In this document: positions 34,078 through 44,658 of the stretch, piece by piece
How positions within the stretch are numbered: the stretch's first letter is position 1
Layout: each line of letters starts with the position of its first letter
Assembly: GCF_024868665.1 (NCBI RefSeq)
Contig: NC_079910.1
Span: forward strand, 10,388,976 to 10,452,975
Reading direction: 5' to 3'
From: Triplophysa rosa
Lineage: Eukaryota; Chordata; Actinopteri; Cypriniformes; Nemacheilidae
Length of the DNA stretch: 64,000 bases
Notes under the pieces: generated by a model
The model's database searches: none
Seen by the model: the letters and a program-made list of their open reading frames with translations, nothing else
Told to the model about the DNA's origin: nothing
Position numbers and translations under genes: made by a program

Positions 34078-34747
34078 TAAATCAATGGCGCTCTCTGTCA
34101 GTTGGGCATACCAAGATAGCGGCGCGATCGCTTCTGGTGGCTTCACCTCCTACCGTTGGTTTAGCGTTCTAGATGCAATCCAGTCATTTATATAGATCGG
34201 TGTTAGAAACCAGGACATTAGGAGGGGGTTTCATACACACAACACTGTCTATTCTCTCTACATTTTAATGATTTCTTATCTAGCCTACACTGACCTTGTC
34301 TGGTCTAATATCGCCGGCTGGAATTTGCGGTTCTATGTGAGAACAGCTCCACTGTGTATTGTTTTTTAAAGCCATACTTTATTGCTTTTCCTGTTATCTT
34401 CAGACTAGATGATCTTAAAAAAGGAAATGGTTTGTCTTTTTTCCACTCCTTTATTTCCTATTTTTAAAGAGCATTGTGTGATGCAGTCGACAGCAGCGGG
34501 TTGTAGTGAAGCAAGAGGTTGTTCTCCTCTGTCTTGTCATGTGATGTAATAGTACTCTGAGAAGAGCTTAGTAAATACAAGTGAGCCATTGAGCATGTGA
34601 CTGACAGCGTAATACAGTTTTTGTGATATTAACAGTCCACTGCCGTTTGTGAGGAAAGAGATTTAGTGTAAGGAAAGATATTGGTTGATCTTGGGTCAAG
34701 GAAAGCTTGTCAATCGAGTTTTTTTTTTTTTCTTGCATCCTGTAGGG

Positions 34748-34940
34748 CAGTGGTCACCAACCCTGCTCCTGGAGATCGACCGTCCTGCAGACTGCAGCTC
34801 CAATCCTGCTTCAGCACACCTGTCTGTAATTATCAAGCAAACCTAAACACCGTGATTAGATAGTTCAGGTGTGTTTGATTGGGGTTGGAGCTGAAATCTT
34901 CAGGACGGTCGATCTCCAGGAGCAGGGTTGGTGACCACTC
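34748..34940. mobile_element. hAT-like MITE, 193 bp, exact 8-bp duplication
   Basis: CTGTAGGG at 34740-34747 is repeated at 34941-34948. Ends CAGTGGTCACCAACCCTGCT and AGCAGGGTTGGTGACCACTC are inverted with one end-base mismatch, continuing inward as CCTGGAGATCGACCGTCCTG against its inverse. Same family and length as 30716-30908. Confidence 0.93.
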
Positions 34941-35108
34941 CTGTAGGGGCTGGACTTTTTTTGTACATTGTCTGTAAATGTAAGATTCTGCACATTAACT
35001 GCTTTCTATGAAGTTAAACATCAGCTTGTGTAATGCATAAATTATGCTTTTTGTGTGTTGTAGTTCTCACATGGTTGGCAGAGGGCAAGGAATAGTTCAC
35101 CCCAAAAT

Positions 35109-36700
35109 GGTCCCAATTGACTTGACCATAGTCATTTTTATTCCCATTTTTAAAGTCAAGAGCTCCGGAGGTTGACATCATGCAACCTAAACGCCGCCAT
35201 TTTGCAGTCTATCAGGACAGCGCTAGAGCGGCTCTAGCATTTGTATTGACAGTGGTCAAACAATAATTTAAAACCAGGTTGTTTACTTTACAAATCGTAC
35301 TGTTTTAACATGGTGGACAGCTGCTGTGCATATATCGACAGAACACCGGAACAGGCAGGGGGAGCAAAGGGCAAATCATTTGATCATATTCCTAAAAATC
35401 CTGAATCCCCGATAGATGTATAAATGGTTAACTGCAATAAAACGTGCTAACCAACACGTCACCACTATATCTTCTTCCTCGCTGTCGCTATGCTGCCAAA
35501 TCCTAAACAAGACGCAGAGCAGCAATTGCCGAGTCCAGCTGTGCAATCGCAGTGGGCTCCTACCACAATCCCATAGTGTCTGTCTGACCACCATCCATGG
35601 CATCAATGGAGGGTCATTTAGTTTTTTGGGAATGTTTAACCTCCAAGATCAGTGATATAGCTATGCTGACTACCTACAAACAAGGACAGCTAGCGGGTCG
35701 ATTACGTTACACAGTTGACTTACCCTTCCAATGACGACGACAGCAGGTTAAAGCCGGCAGACTCGATATCCATCCAAGTTGAATGTCAATTTTTACCACT
35801 CCAGGCTTTTAAAGAGTCGCTGGAGTAGGACGATGAAAAGTTGAGGTAGTTGTAGATATTAGGATCCTGCAGGTCAGGAAAGCACCCCGGGGGCATTATA
35901 GGGATCTGTTATGTTTAATCTAAGTTTTGCTATGCACAGGTCTATGTCTTTTGAATTAGTGTGCAGCGAACTGTTGACTTGAAACTCATGCTGGTGCCAT
36001 TAATTTCATATTCGCTCCCGGCTGTCACTAGCCAGGTTTCCATTACATATTTGTGCAACACTTAAGCTATATATTTTTAAATGTCGATAAAAAAATATTG
36101 CGGAATGACTGCGTTTCCATTAAAAGATGTTATGCGATTAAAGTGTATTTCATTTATTCTCGCGATAAGTCATTCTGGCCATACTATAACGTTTTGTGGC
36201 AGGTTGCAAACCAACTTTAGATGTATAGTGCCACCTACTGTGATAAAAGAGTGAAGAGAAATGTCTATATTTCCTTATATATTTTCATATAACCTCCCTG
36301 TTCCTAATAAATCTCCATACTACACTCACTCATTTTCCTGCATTTGGGCCATCATATAAGATATTATGTAATGTGAATTCCTTACATCCTATCTTTCCAA
36401 ATATTCTGACGATGTGACTTTTTTTTATATGCAACATGACTTGTAAATTCGACAGTGTTTCCATTGCAGTTTTGCAAAATATGCCTTTATGGTTTTGCAA
36501 GAAAAAAACACCTCATGCAAGCTTAAGAACTTTTTGGCGATACATGGGAGTTTTTGCAAAATTGACGTGTTCCATTGGTATTTTCAATGCGCTATTTCAA
36601 TTTGCGCATTTTGAAGGGTAGTTGAAACCTGGCTAATGCCTGCCAGTATGGCGGTGTAAATCCGAATAGGTCACGTGACTGCCGGAGCTCTATTGGGACC
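35109..36700. mobile_element. DNA transposon with GGTCCCAAT ends, host of another insert
   Basis: Left GGTCCCAATT and, 44 bp further in, AGAGCTCCGGAGGTTGACAT; right end inverse GGTCCCAATAGAGCTCCGGC. Similarity extends inward (CGCCGCCAT against CACCGCCAT). The left end carries extra sequence. No transposase; a further element lies at 36029-36635. Confidence 0.6.
36029..36635. mobile_element. 607-bp element with TAGCCAGGTTTC ends
   Basis: Starts TAGCCAGGTTTCC and ends GAAACCTGGCTA, a 12-bp perfect inverted repeat including a TA at each edge that could be the target duplication. Words such as TTTCCATT and TTGCAAAA recur near both ends. Superfamily not determined. It is inserted in 35109-36700. 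Confidence 0.65.
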
Positions 36701-36748
36701 TTTTTTTTGTACGAATTTTCATTTTTGGAAATGAAATCCACAATTCCT

Positions 36749-37019
36749 TTAAAGGAACAGATGGAAATGTAAATTCTTACATTTACTCACCCTCATGTTG
36801 TTCTTAACCTGTATGACTTTGTTCTGCAGAACACACAAGATATTTTGAAAAGTGGACCCCACTAACTTCTATTGTATGAACACAATCACAGAAACATTTC
36901 TCAAAATATCTTTTGTGTTCCACAGAAAAAAAGAATTTATATATACAATATATATATATATATATATATGCGATTTGAATGAGATTAGAATAAATGATTT
37001 GGGTAAATCAGCCCTTTAA
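36749..37019. mobile_element. Angel-like TTAA MITE
   Basis: TTAA at both edges (36749-36752 and 37016-37019). Modules CTCACCCTCATGTTGTTC, CCTGTATGACTTTG and CAAAATATCTTTTGTGTTCC match the other copies. An AT run (about 36943-36969) has expanded in its right half. It ends only about 140 bp before the probable splice acceptor of the first spsb1 coding exon. Confidence 0.8.
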
Positions 37020-37142
37020 ATCTGGTTTCCAGATTTGTCCAGTGTTACTTTAGATGCATTTCATATGTTTTTATAACTTGCATGTTCCGTTGGGGTGTGG
37101 AAAAATGCAACCGTAGGAAAATTGATTTGTCGCACTCATTAT

Positions 37143-37160
37143 CGCTTTTATCTTCCCAGG
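37143..37160 (+). promoter_or_regulatory. spsb1: Candidate splice acceptor before spsb1 coding exon
   Basis: CGCTTTTATCTTCCCAG forms a pyrimidine tract and AG at 37158-37159, about 187 bp before the start codon. It would leave a 5' UTR part in the exon. A second, weaker option is CTGTCAG nearer to the ATG. Confidence 0.4.
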
Positions 37161-37345
37161 TGAGTTTAACCAGCAGCTGCTTTGTCCTGGTTTCCTGGCA
37201 ACTACTGACAAAAACAGTCGCCTTGGCCTCTTGATTGGTGGAGGTGCACAGGTGAAGGAGTGGACCCCGGCTGCACCTCTTTTCTGTCGTTTGCTGCACT
37301 TTGAGACGGAAGGGGGAACAAGTTGCTGTCAGAACCACCCAGAGC

Positions 37346-38039
37346 ATGGGGCAGAAGGTTCCGGGAGGCATTAAAACTGTGGACATGCGGGACCCTGCGT
37401 TTCGGCCTCTCAAACTAGAGCTGCAGGCCCTGGATTACACCAAACCTTCCCGTCTGGATATGTTGTTAGACATGCCACCATCCTCCCAGGACGTCCAAGT
37501 CCAGCACTCCTGGAACAACGACGACCGGTCGCTCAACATTTTCGTTAAAGAGGACAATAAACTCATATTTCACCGGCACCCTGTTGCCCAGAGCACAGAT
37601 GCCATTCGGGGGCAAGTGGGATACACACGGGGACTGCACGTGTGGGAGATCAGCTGGGCCATGCGCCAGCGGGGTACACATGCCATTGTCGGTGTAGCGA
37701 CGGGTGAGGCCCCACTGCATTCTGTAGGATACACTGCACTTGTAGGAAACAATAGCGAGTCCTGGGGCTGGGACCTGGGACGTAACAAACTCCATCACGA
37801 TGGCAAGAACCAGCCCAGTAGGACCTATCCAGCTTTTCTTGAACCTGATGAAACCTTTATCGTCCCAGACTCGTTTTTGGTGGTCCTGGACATGGACGAG
37901 GGGACGCTAAGCTTTATTGTCGATGGACAGTACTTGGGGGTTGCTTTCAGGGGACTCAAAGGAAGAAAGCTATACCCTGTAGTGAGCGCCGTGTGGGGAC
38001 ACTGTGAAATCAGAATCCGGTACATAAATGGACTCGATC
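37346..38039 (+). CDS. spsb1: spsb1, first coding exon: SPRY domain
   Basis: SPSB1 is the substrate-binding part of a cytoplasmic Cullin-5 E3 ubiquitin ligase; family members bind D-I-N-N-N type motifs (inducible nitric oxide synthase, PAR-4) and SPSB1 limits TGF-beta receptor signalling. This exon encodes residues 1-231 and one base of the next codon. Start ATG 37346 has A at -3 and G at +4; no ATG precedes it in frame. The N-terminus [17 protein letters not shown] matches vertebrate SPSB1 rather than SPSB4. The SPRY/B30.2 domain covers about residues 50-231; pocket residues expected from the family are present: R77, P79, A81, Y129, W217 and G218. The donor GATC|gtaagt at 38040 is strong. 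The frame read past it (to 38086) is intronic. Confidence 0.97.
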
Positions 38040-38812
38040 GTAAGTACCATACTTTCACACTTGCATTGTGCTGTCTGTACTTTTAGCGATGGTCTTGGAA
38101 CAATGTGCAGTTATCTCTTGTATAGCAAGGTGGACTTTGTGGTTTGTTAAACATTGAAAGTGGAGCTTGTGCGACTGCGAAAGACTTCCCTCATCCATGA
38201 ATTAAATGAAGTCAGTTTTATTTACCTGATAAAGACCATGACATCATTCTTTATCTCACATCCAGGAAGCAAATCATTAAACTAACCACTTTGCATTTTC
38301 CACATGATTCCACAAGCAGACTCCACTGTTAAAAAGTGTTAGTAAATTTAACAGAAAAATAAAATAATAAACAAACTTCACATATACAATGAAAACTGAA
38401 ATTTTTATATAAAATGTACATTTTATTTATTAACAGTTTTATAATTTATTTTTCAAAAAAGACAGGAAACTGGCACACTGTTTAACTTTGGACAAAAAAT
38501 GGTTTACGTTAATAATTTATATTTTTATTAGCCATGACTTTAACATTTCAGTCCCATGACCTTCATCAGGTTTTAATGTTAAATTATATTTGATTACATT
38601 GTGTGTTTTTGGCTTCACCGCTATCCTACGCTGCTATCTTAATTTGGTTGTAAAATTTTGTAAAATTTAGTTTTTCAAAGTAAGATATAAACTACCATGT
38701 ATTTTACTTTGAAAAAAGATTTTCCATGTAGAAAGTGTTTTAATTTATGAAAAATTAAGATTCTTTTGTGTACATTAGGGTGTTTGGTTACATTGTTTAA
38801 ATATTAAAACCA

Positions 38813-39280
38813 TTATTTGAATTTACTTTTTATAGAGCATAAAACATTTAAGCACCATTGAGAATTTTCCTGGTGATATTTAAAAAAATCACTTTTACCA
38901 AGTCCGTTATAATGAGCAGAACCAAGGTTTTTCTTGTTAAAAACTAGTGTTTGTCGGTCAGATTTCTTGAGACTCGCTCCATCCTCTACCCCAGCATGCC
39001 GTGATGAATCAGTTTTGAAAGACGTTATTCGTGACATGATTGCACTGTGGTCAAATAATGAAAGAATGCAGGTGAGGGGCCAGACTCGCAGCAGTCCCTG
39101 AGAATGCCAGACATGACTCCTGTTGAGTAACTCGCCCCAGTCAGTAGAAACTGTCTCCTGGCTGCTAATGATGCCTTGTCCCATGAAATACATTGTTTTC
39201 ACCATAATGTTTTGCATGCCATCTACCATCTGAATGACTCCGTAAATGTTTTTTTCTACGCAAGCCATTTGTACCAACAA
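38813..39280 (-). other. 155-codon antisense open frame in spsb1 intron, unrecognised
   Basis: The longest unexplained frame in the intron. It contains no domain I know, reads through ordinary composition, and lies in sequence without repeat ends. Most likely a chance frame, perhaps within a conserved non-coding element. Confidence 0.15.
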
Positions 39281-39799
39281 TTAATGGAGGTCTGAAGCTG
39301 GGACGAGGTGTCGCTACTGTGGCCGTAACGCATTAGTTCAGTACGCAGGTGTTCATATTTTTAAAGAATTCTCATCGCAACTGAGAGCAAGATGAGAAGC
39401 CAGAGTATTACTCAGCCTTATGACTCCAAGGCTTTGGCTTCCTTTGAGTGTCTGTCTTGTGTCAGTGCCTTTAATGCATTCCTCGTCATGCTTGTGTTCA
39501 ACAGAGGTATAACGCCACCCTAATTTGTCCTTTACATCATTCTGTTTAGTTTCCCCAGCGTCCCGTTAGCCAAAGTTCGTGTTTTATGAAGTGATCTCAA
39601 CGTCCGAACAGGTGCTGGTGTGTGGAAAGCCTACTGAAATGCACAGCACCTGGAGCTGTGTGATTTGACTAAAGAGGACCTGTGGGGAAAACTAGTGCTG
39701 TTGATGTTCAAAATCTGCTAGTTAGGGAGCGTTTTAAGGAGGTTTTTTTTATAGTATTTTTATTAGGATTTTAACATTTTACAAAAAAGAAACACATTT

Positions 39800-39808
<9 letters not shown>

Positions 39809-39830
<22 letters not shown>

Positions 39831-39838
39831 TACACACA
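39809..39838. repeat. AT microsatellite after an A-rich run
   Basis: Run of A followed by TATATA units and a short CA run. Confidence 0.8.
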
Positions 39839-39884
39839 AATCAACGTTAAGGAGGTTTTTTGTACCCTGTGTACATGTGACACA

Positions 39885-40637
39885 ATGAGTGCGTTTACAC
39901 GCACAAAATAAGCGGTTATCTATCAAAAATTAGCTTCTCAAAGAGTCCAGTTTTTCACATGTTTACATGCATATAAATAAACTGGCTATGCAGAAAACGG
40001 CGTTTACTTGGAAATTTGAGACTTTGCGTGCAGTGATGTCAAAATCGGTGGTTCATCTAGTAATTACAAGTAAAAAGTAAATCGGAAAGAAACTGTCATT
40101 TTCCTTTCTCTCATGTCCGCAGTACTCACAAATGCAACAATGTTTTTTATTTTGCCATTTCTACATCAACTGCATGATTCTAGAGAGGACTTTTGTGTTA
40201 TTTTACTGTTACTTCCGTTTGAGACTTTTACTATTACGCTGTCAGACATGCACCCATGTCCGGCATCTTTTAGTGCTGGGACGTCTCCATATATCAGTTT
40301 CAAAGATCTCCAAATCCAGCGTTATATCCACAGTTTATATAACATTCATCACCCAAATGCAGTGAACAAACAAACACCTGAACTTCGCGAATGCTCTCTC
40401 TCTCGCTCGCCCTCTCTCTCTCTCGCTCTCTCTCTCGCTCTCTCTCTCGCTCTCTCTCTCGCTCTCTCTCTCGCTGTCTCTCTCGCTCTCTCACAACTCG
40501 TTTTTTGACAAGTTGATTGTGTTAAGCATGAGAAGACTGCACGTTTAACATTGTAAAGAAGTCAGAATGCATGACACCGTTGCAACACCCCTTTAAGCAT
40601 AATCTGTTTTAGACTGTTCATGTAAACACATTCTAAG
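39885..40637. mobile_element. Probable DNA MITE with GTGTTTACATG-type ends
   Basis: Left end AGTGCGTTTACACGCACAAA and right end inverse AATGTGTTTACATGAACAGT are similar over about 20 bp. The next bases also correspond (AAGCGG/ AAACAGATT less clearly). A CT/CTCG microsatellite has expanded inside. Target duplication not defined. Confidence 0.5.
40393..40494. repeat. CTCTCTCG-type microsatellite
   Basis: Higher-order repeat: units of CTCTCTCTCTCG about 12 bp long repeated seven or eight times. Frames reading ALSLALSL are artefacts. Confidence 0.9.
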
Positions 40638-41017
40638 ATACATAAAATATAATTGAGGGATAAACTTGTTAACCTCACTAGTATAAGGGGGCGTTTTAAA
40701 AACTGGTGAGCCACAGAATTCGTTAACATTACTTGCATAAGGTATAAAAATACCAACGTAATATTAAAGGATTAACAAAAATATGTTTTTTTACCATAAT
40801 TTGTTTGGAGTGGTTGTTTGTAAATTCATGTTCGTTAAAAATATGCTAATTTCAGGATTAGTAAATATCTTTCACCAGAGGAACTTTCACCAGTGTAAAA
40901 TAGGCCTATATGCTTGTTTTTCTTATCAAGAACATGTAAAACAAAATAAACAAGATTGTCAATAAACCTGCAGAACATGCTAAACAAAATTAACAAAACG
41001 CAATATATATGTATGTC

Positions 41018-41801
41018 CAGGGGTGCACATAAGTTTTTCTATCTGGTTCTCAAGAGAGCACCTGGAGATTCGGTTTGGTGCTCACATTGCACATAGTGTG
41101 ACAAATTGTATTTACCTATTAAAAATAAACGTAAAAAAGTAGTTACTTTTTAATGAACAAACAAAATAATAAAGTGGGATAATACTATATTTACATTATT
41201 GTACATTTAAAATACAATGATAATGTATTTCTTTTTGTTTTTTTTACATTAGTAAATATTAATTTTCAACACCAATTTTGAAACTTAAAACGACAACCTT
41301 TTTGGTTTTTGGCAGGTTGCTGGGAAGTGCACTTGCGAACGCACATGGAGACTTGCGGTGCGGAGCTAGGATCGAGTATAGCATAGAGAAACACAAGCTG
41401 CGTGCAAGTGTCAAGTTTAAACGGCTTGTCCTTTTAGAAAGTTTAAGAGAAGCGGTGTTTTGGTAGACGTGCAGCGCAGCGCAGTTCCAGACAGTCACAG
41501 AGGCTGCGCGTGCCGCGTGCTTCTCTATAACGAAAGCATAACCAATAAAGGCGGAGCTACCAATACTCCGTTTTTCATCATTTACACCCAGGTCCCGTTT
41601 ATCACCGGGAACAAACGAGATATCAGTAGATTTGGCAGCATTCAGTACAAACGGAAATCTTATCCAGTATTACATTTAGTCGGTCTAAAACAGTGACTGT
41701 GCATCAAAAGGTTTCAACCATGTCAGTACGCAAATGAGCGTTCTAAACTTATTTACAGAGCGCATTTTGAATTTGTCGCGCACCACTTATGTGCATCCCT
41801 G
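41018..41801. mobile_element. hAT-like non-autonomous element, 784 bp
   Basis: Ends CAGGGGTGCACATAAGT and ACTTATGTGCATCCCTG are inverted. Flanks TGTATGTC and TGTATGCA agree at 6 of 8 positions. No transposase frame recognised. Confidence 0.78.
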
Positions 41802-42057
41802 TGTATGCAGGTTTAAATGCAGTTTTTGTCTTTCTATTTTTTTTCTTTTCAACACAAAAAAACCCTATATACAGCATATAATAGTGCGTTATGAATATTT
41901 AAAGATAATTATAAGCTTGATGTGAATAAATAAAAGCGTTTGTCTTTAAACGAATATTCTAAAATTAGTTTTTTATGAGCTCAAATATTCAAATATGAAA
42001 TTATTGAAAAATGCCAATCCCTAGTACCGGAGTCTGCTTAAAAAGGGAGGTCTGGGG

Positions 42058-43962
42058 CAGAGGCCGCGTTAACCAAAAATTCTCCGTTATTGACAGATTT
42101 TTTTTATACCAGTGACTGAAAAATCTGAAGGTCGTCGGTCACTTTGACGGATTAAAATGAGGGCAGTTTGTAATTCCCCTCTTTGTCGATTTGGTTGCAT
42201 CCAATCATTTCCTTTCATCAGAACGTGATTGAAGAGATGCGTACGTTTCACATTCATACGCTTAATCGCCATCGTCCATTCAGGAAAACCCATGCGGGAT
42301 CAGCAGAGACTTACGGTGCAGAGCCAATGGCGTGTATAAACAAGACTACTATGACGGCCCTCCACCGTCTAATTTGTTTCGCCATGGTTTCAAAACGAAC
42401 TGAAAATCTGTTTGCACTTTTTACAATAACACAGCGATCTCTAACGTTGTTTGTGGTCTTGTTTCTGGATCTGATTCTGCAATCAGAACCTCTCGTCGCG
42501 TGCTCTGATACACACAGGCGCGCACAAACCAGTGGTGCATTGTTTACAGACTTTTTTCCTTCAGAGAGCGATAACGACTAGCGTCATTTTGGATAACTTT
42601 CAGTGAGTGGAAAAAAGTCTCTCTGCGTCTTCTATGTGACGGTTCTCGGTAAAAATTTAATCGCACTGTTTTCCACCAACGGTTCGGCACGGGCGTCTCA
42701 TCTGACGACGCATTTATATGTGGTTCGTTAAAAATTATAATGCGTAAAACAGACAAAGTTCAGCTAATGTATGTTTGTCGATGGATACACATTTAATACC
42801 TACAACAAATCAAATAACGTAGACAAATTTCAATAGGACTGACGTATGCTGTACAGTCATTTATGCTTTCATCACCCGGGTGTTGTGAGCGCGCGAGTGC
42901 AGGTGAGACCTGAACAGCACATGTTGCTGTTTAAACTTCACTCATTCAAGCCTTGCCAATTTAAACATTTAAGTGCCAGATGATGCAGAAGAAAACTCGC
43001 TTTGCGCGCTGTGAGAAGATCCGAAGCATAAGGAAAGTCTCAGACATGGCACAAATATTGAGTTGTCTTTGAAGCGCTTTAACGGACAAATTCACACACG
43101 AAGTAGGTCAACATGTCCCTCTTGTCGAGTATCTTTACAAACGAGGGTTATGTCATAAGTGAACGGACGAAACCGACGAAAAACAACGCATGTGTACAGT
43201 ATCAGTGTACTGGATCTGATGCATTCCTCTTAAAGCGACAGCTGCATATTCCTGCTGTCTGTTAAATGTCAAGGAAATCACTCTCTGCTTGTGACTCAAT
43301 AGCTTCTGTAACTTCAATTATGATTCATCTTTATTTAATTTGTACATTATGCAATGTTATGTTTTATTTGATTACTTTAATCCATTTCTACCTTAAAAGG
43401 TATATATACAGTATCTTATTTTATTTTCTGCTTTGCTCTGTTGTTTTATTGGTGCTGTTACTTCTAGCTTGATTATTTGTTCTTATTTTTATTTGTCAGT
43501 AGTCCCTTTTCCCTGAACAGCACGAACCGAACCGAAACAGTGACCCTAAAACCGTGACACGAACCAAACCGTGAGTAATTTGAACCGTTACACCCCTAGC
43601 GTCTTCTCCTTTCATGACCTAACTGCAGCTTAAAGTTACTTGTAAGTGAATAAATGAACGATTACAAAACTGCGTGTACAAGCACCTGTCATTGTTACTG
43701 ACTGGACATTTAAACTTTTGTCTGTAATTAGTATTTTATGTCTGACAACAGAAACATTAAATATGTAAACGACTTCGGCTTTATTGGATATTAAAATACA
43801 GTAAGTTCAAGGAACGCATGTACATCGCAATGATGTCATAAACATGCTAATTAGCACGTATATCACCTTGCACCATAGTGACGGGTAAAAATAGATTACG
43901 ACAGATTTTTTACGAGCCTCTTCGTCAAAATGACGGACAATGAAAGTCTAGCGCAACCTCTG
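42058..43962. mobile_element. hAT-like element, 1.9 kb
   Basis: Flanks GTCTGGGG (42050-42057) and GTTTGGGG (43963-43970) match at 7 of 8. The ends CAGAGGCCGCGTTA and TAGCGCAACCTCTG are inverted; ACAGATTTTTT lies inside the left end and, in the same direction, inside the right end. CCGTTATTGAC and its inverse-type GACGGACAATG recur near the ends. No transposase recognised, and a second hAT end lies within (43500-43600). Confidence 0.78.
43500..43600. repeat. hAT end relic inside a hAT-like element
   Basis: GAACCGTTACACCCCTAG at 43582-43600 is the inverse of the common hAT start CTAGGGGTGTAACGGTTC, preceded by several ACCGAACC/ACCAAACC words. Its partner end was not located. Confidence 0.55.
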
Positions 43963-44530
43963 GTTTGGGGTGTGGTTCATGTGAACTCCAGTATGCTTGG
44001 CTGCTGATATGAATGCAATCGTACCAAATCGTGTAAATGAACCGCTATTAATGACGTATTATTTTGTAAAAATGTGTGCTTTTGTGTGTGTCTCACTCAC
44101 TTTTCTGACTAACGTGACTGTCATGCTTCTAGCAGAGAGCTATATATCTAATTTCTGTTCGCCTTCAACGTTCTGAAGAGCAGCAGTACATTCATAAGAC
44201 AGACGAAAGTGCTGTTATGTACGGAAGCTTTGGAAACCACTAACGGTTCAAAAACATAAGTATAAAAGTGAAGCGAGCAATGTTATGCGTTTTGCCCCCT
44301 TCTCCTGCAAACGACCTGCTGTTCGAACCCAAAAATAATATGAACTCAGTCCAGCAGGGGGAGGGGGGAGTAATCGAACTAAATGTGAAACCAACCTAAT
44401 AGTTACTTGGTGTATTATGACTAGGTAACCAACCAAAGTTTTCTTAAATTCCACAAACTTTTACAAATGTATTTAAAGTTTGCACAATGTTTGTAACTTG
44501 TTTCTAATAAATGTCTTTCTGTCTCTCCAG

Positions 44531-44658
44531 CTGAACCTCTGCCGTTAATGGACCTCTGTAGACGATCTGTGCGGGTGGCTCTGGGAAAAGAGCGACTGCG
44601 TGAAATCCATGGACTGCCCTTACCTGCCTCCCTTAAGAACTACTTGCTCTACCAATGA
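44531..44658 (+). CDS. spsb1: spsb1, last coding exon: SOCS box
   Basis: Completes the split codon to proline 232 and encodes residues 233-273 followed by TGA at 44656-44658. The segment is the SOCS box: a BC box that contacts Elongin B/C (PLMDLCRRSVRVAL, with L237 and C241) and the Cul5 box LPLP at 260-263, ending in SLKNYLLYQ. The total of 273 residues equals the human SPSB1 length. Acceptor TTTCTGTCTCTCCAG|CTGAAC is strong and the phase fits the donor at 38040, so the gene looks intact across both exons. Confidence 0.96.

Larger units (their letters stand above)
32237..34202. mobile_element. DNA transposon with long diverged inverted repeats, host of two inserts
   Basis: Left CACTGATCTATATAAATGAC with TGGATTGC (from 32237) matches, inverted, right GCAATCCAGTCATTTATATA with GATCGGTG (to 34202). 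Similarity continues weakly inward (TATGCCCA on both sides). No target duplication could be fixed and no transposase seen. Two other elements lie inside: 32598-32818 and 33039-34077. Confidence 0.7.
35087..36752. repeat. Angel-like MITE split by a larger insertion
   Basis: Left remnant GGAATAGTTCACCCCAAAAT (35087-35108) and right remnant ATTTTCATTTTTGG...CCTTTAA ending at TTAA 36749-36752 look like the two ends of one Angel-like unit, with the element 35109-36700 between them. The left TTAA is not preserved. Confidence 0.5.
38040..44530 (+). other. spsb1: spsb1 intron between coding exons
   Basis: A phase-1 intron of 6491 bp, donor gtaagt and acceptor TTTCTGTCTCTCCAG. The first 1.8 kb is free of clear mobile elements; the rest holds DNA elements at 39885-40637, 41018-41801 and 42058-43962 and simple repeats. 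Confidence 0.9.

Noticed and set aside
37301..37345. Upstream extension of the spsb1 frame
   Set aside because: It begins with TTG, not ATG; the ATG at 37346 has a strong context and matches the family N-terminus.
38040..38086. Frame continuing past the spsb1 SPRY exon
   Set aside because: A strong donor (gtaagt) starts at 38040 and the SOCS box exon at 44531 joins in phase; the extension is intron.
40113..40508. 131-codon frame ending in Ala-Leu-Ser repeats
   Set aside because: The repetitive part is a CT/CTCG microsatellite and the rest lies in a MITE-like element.
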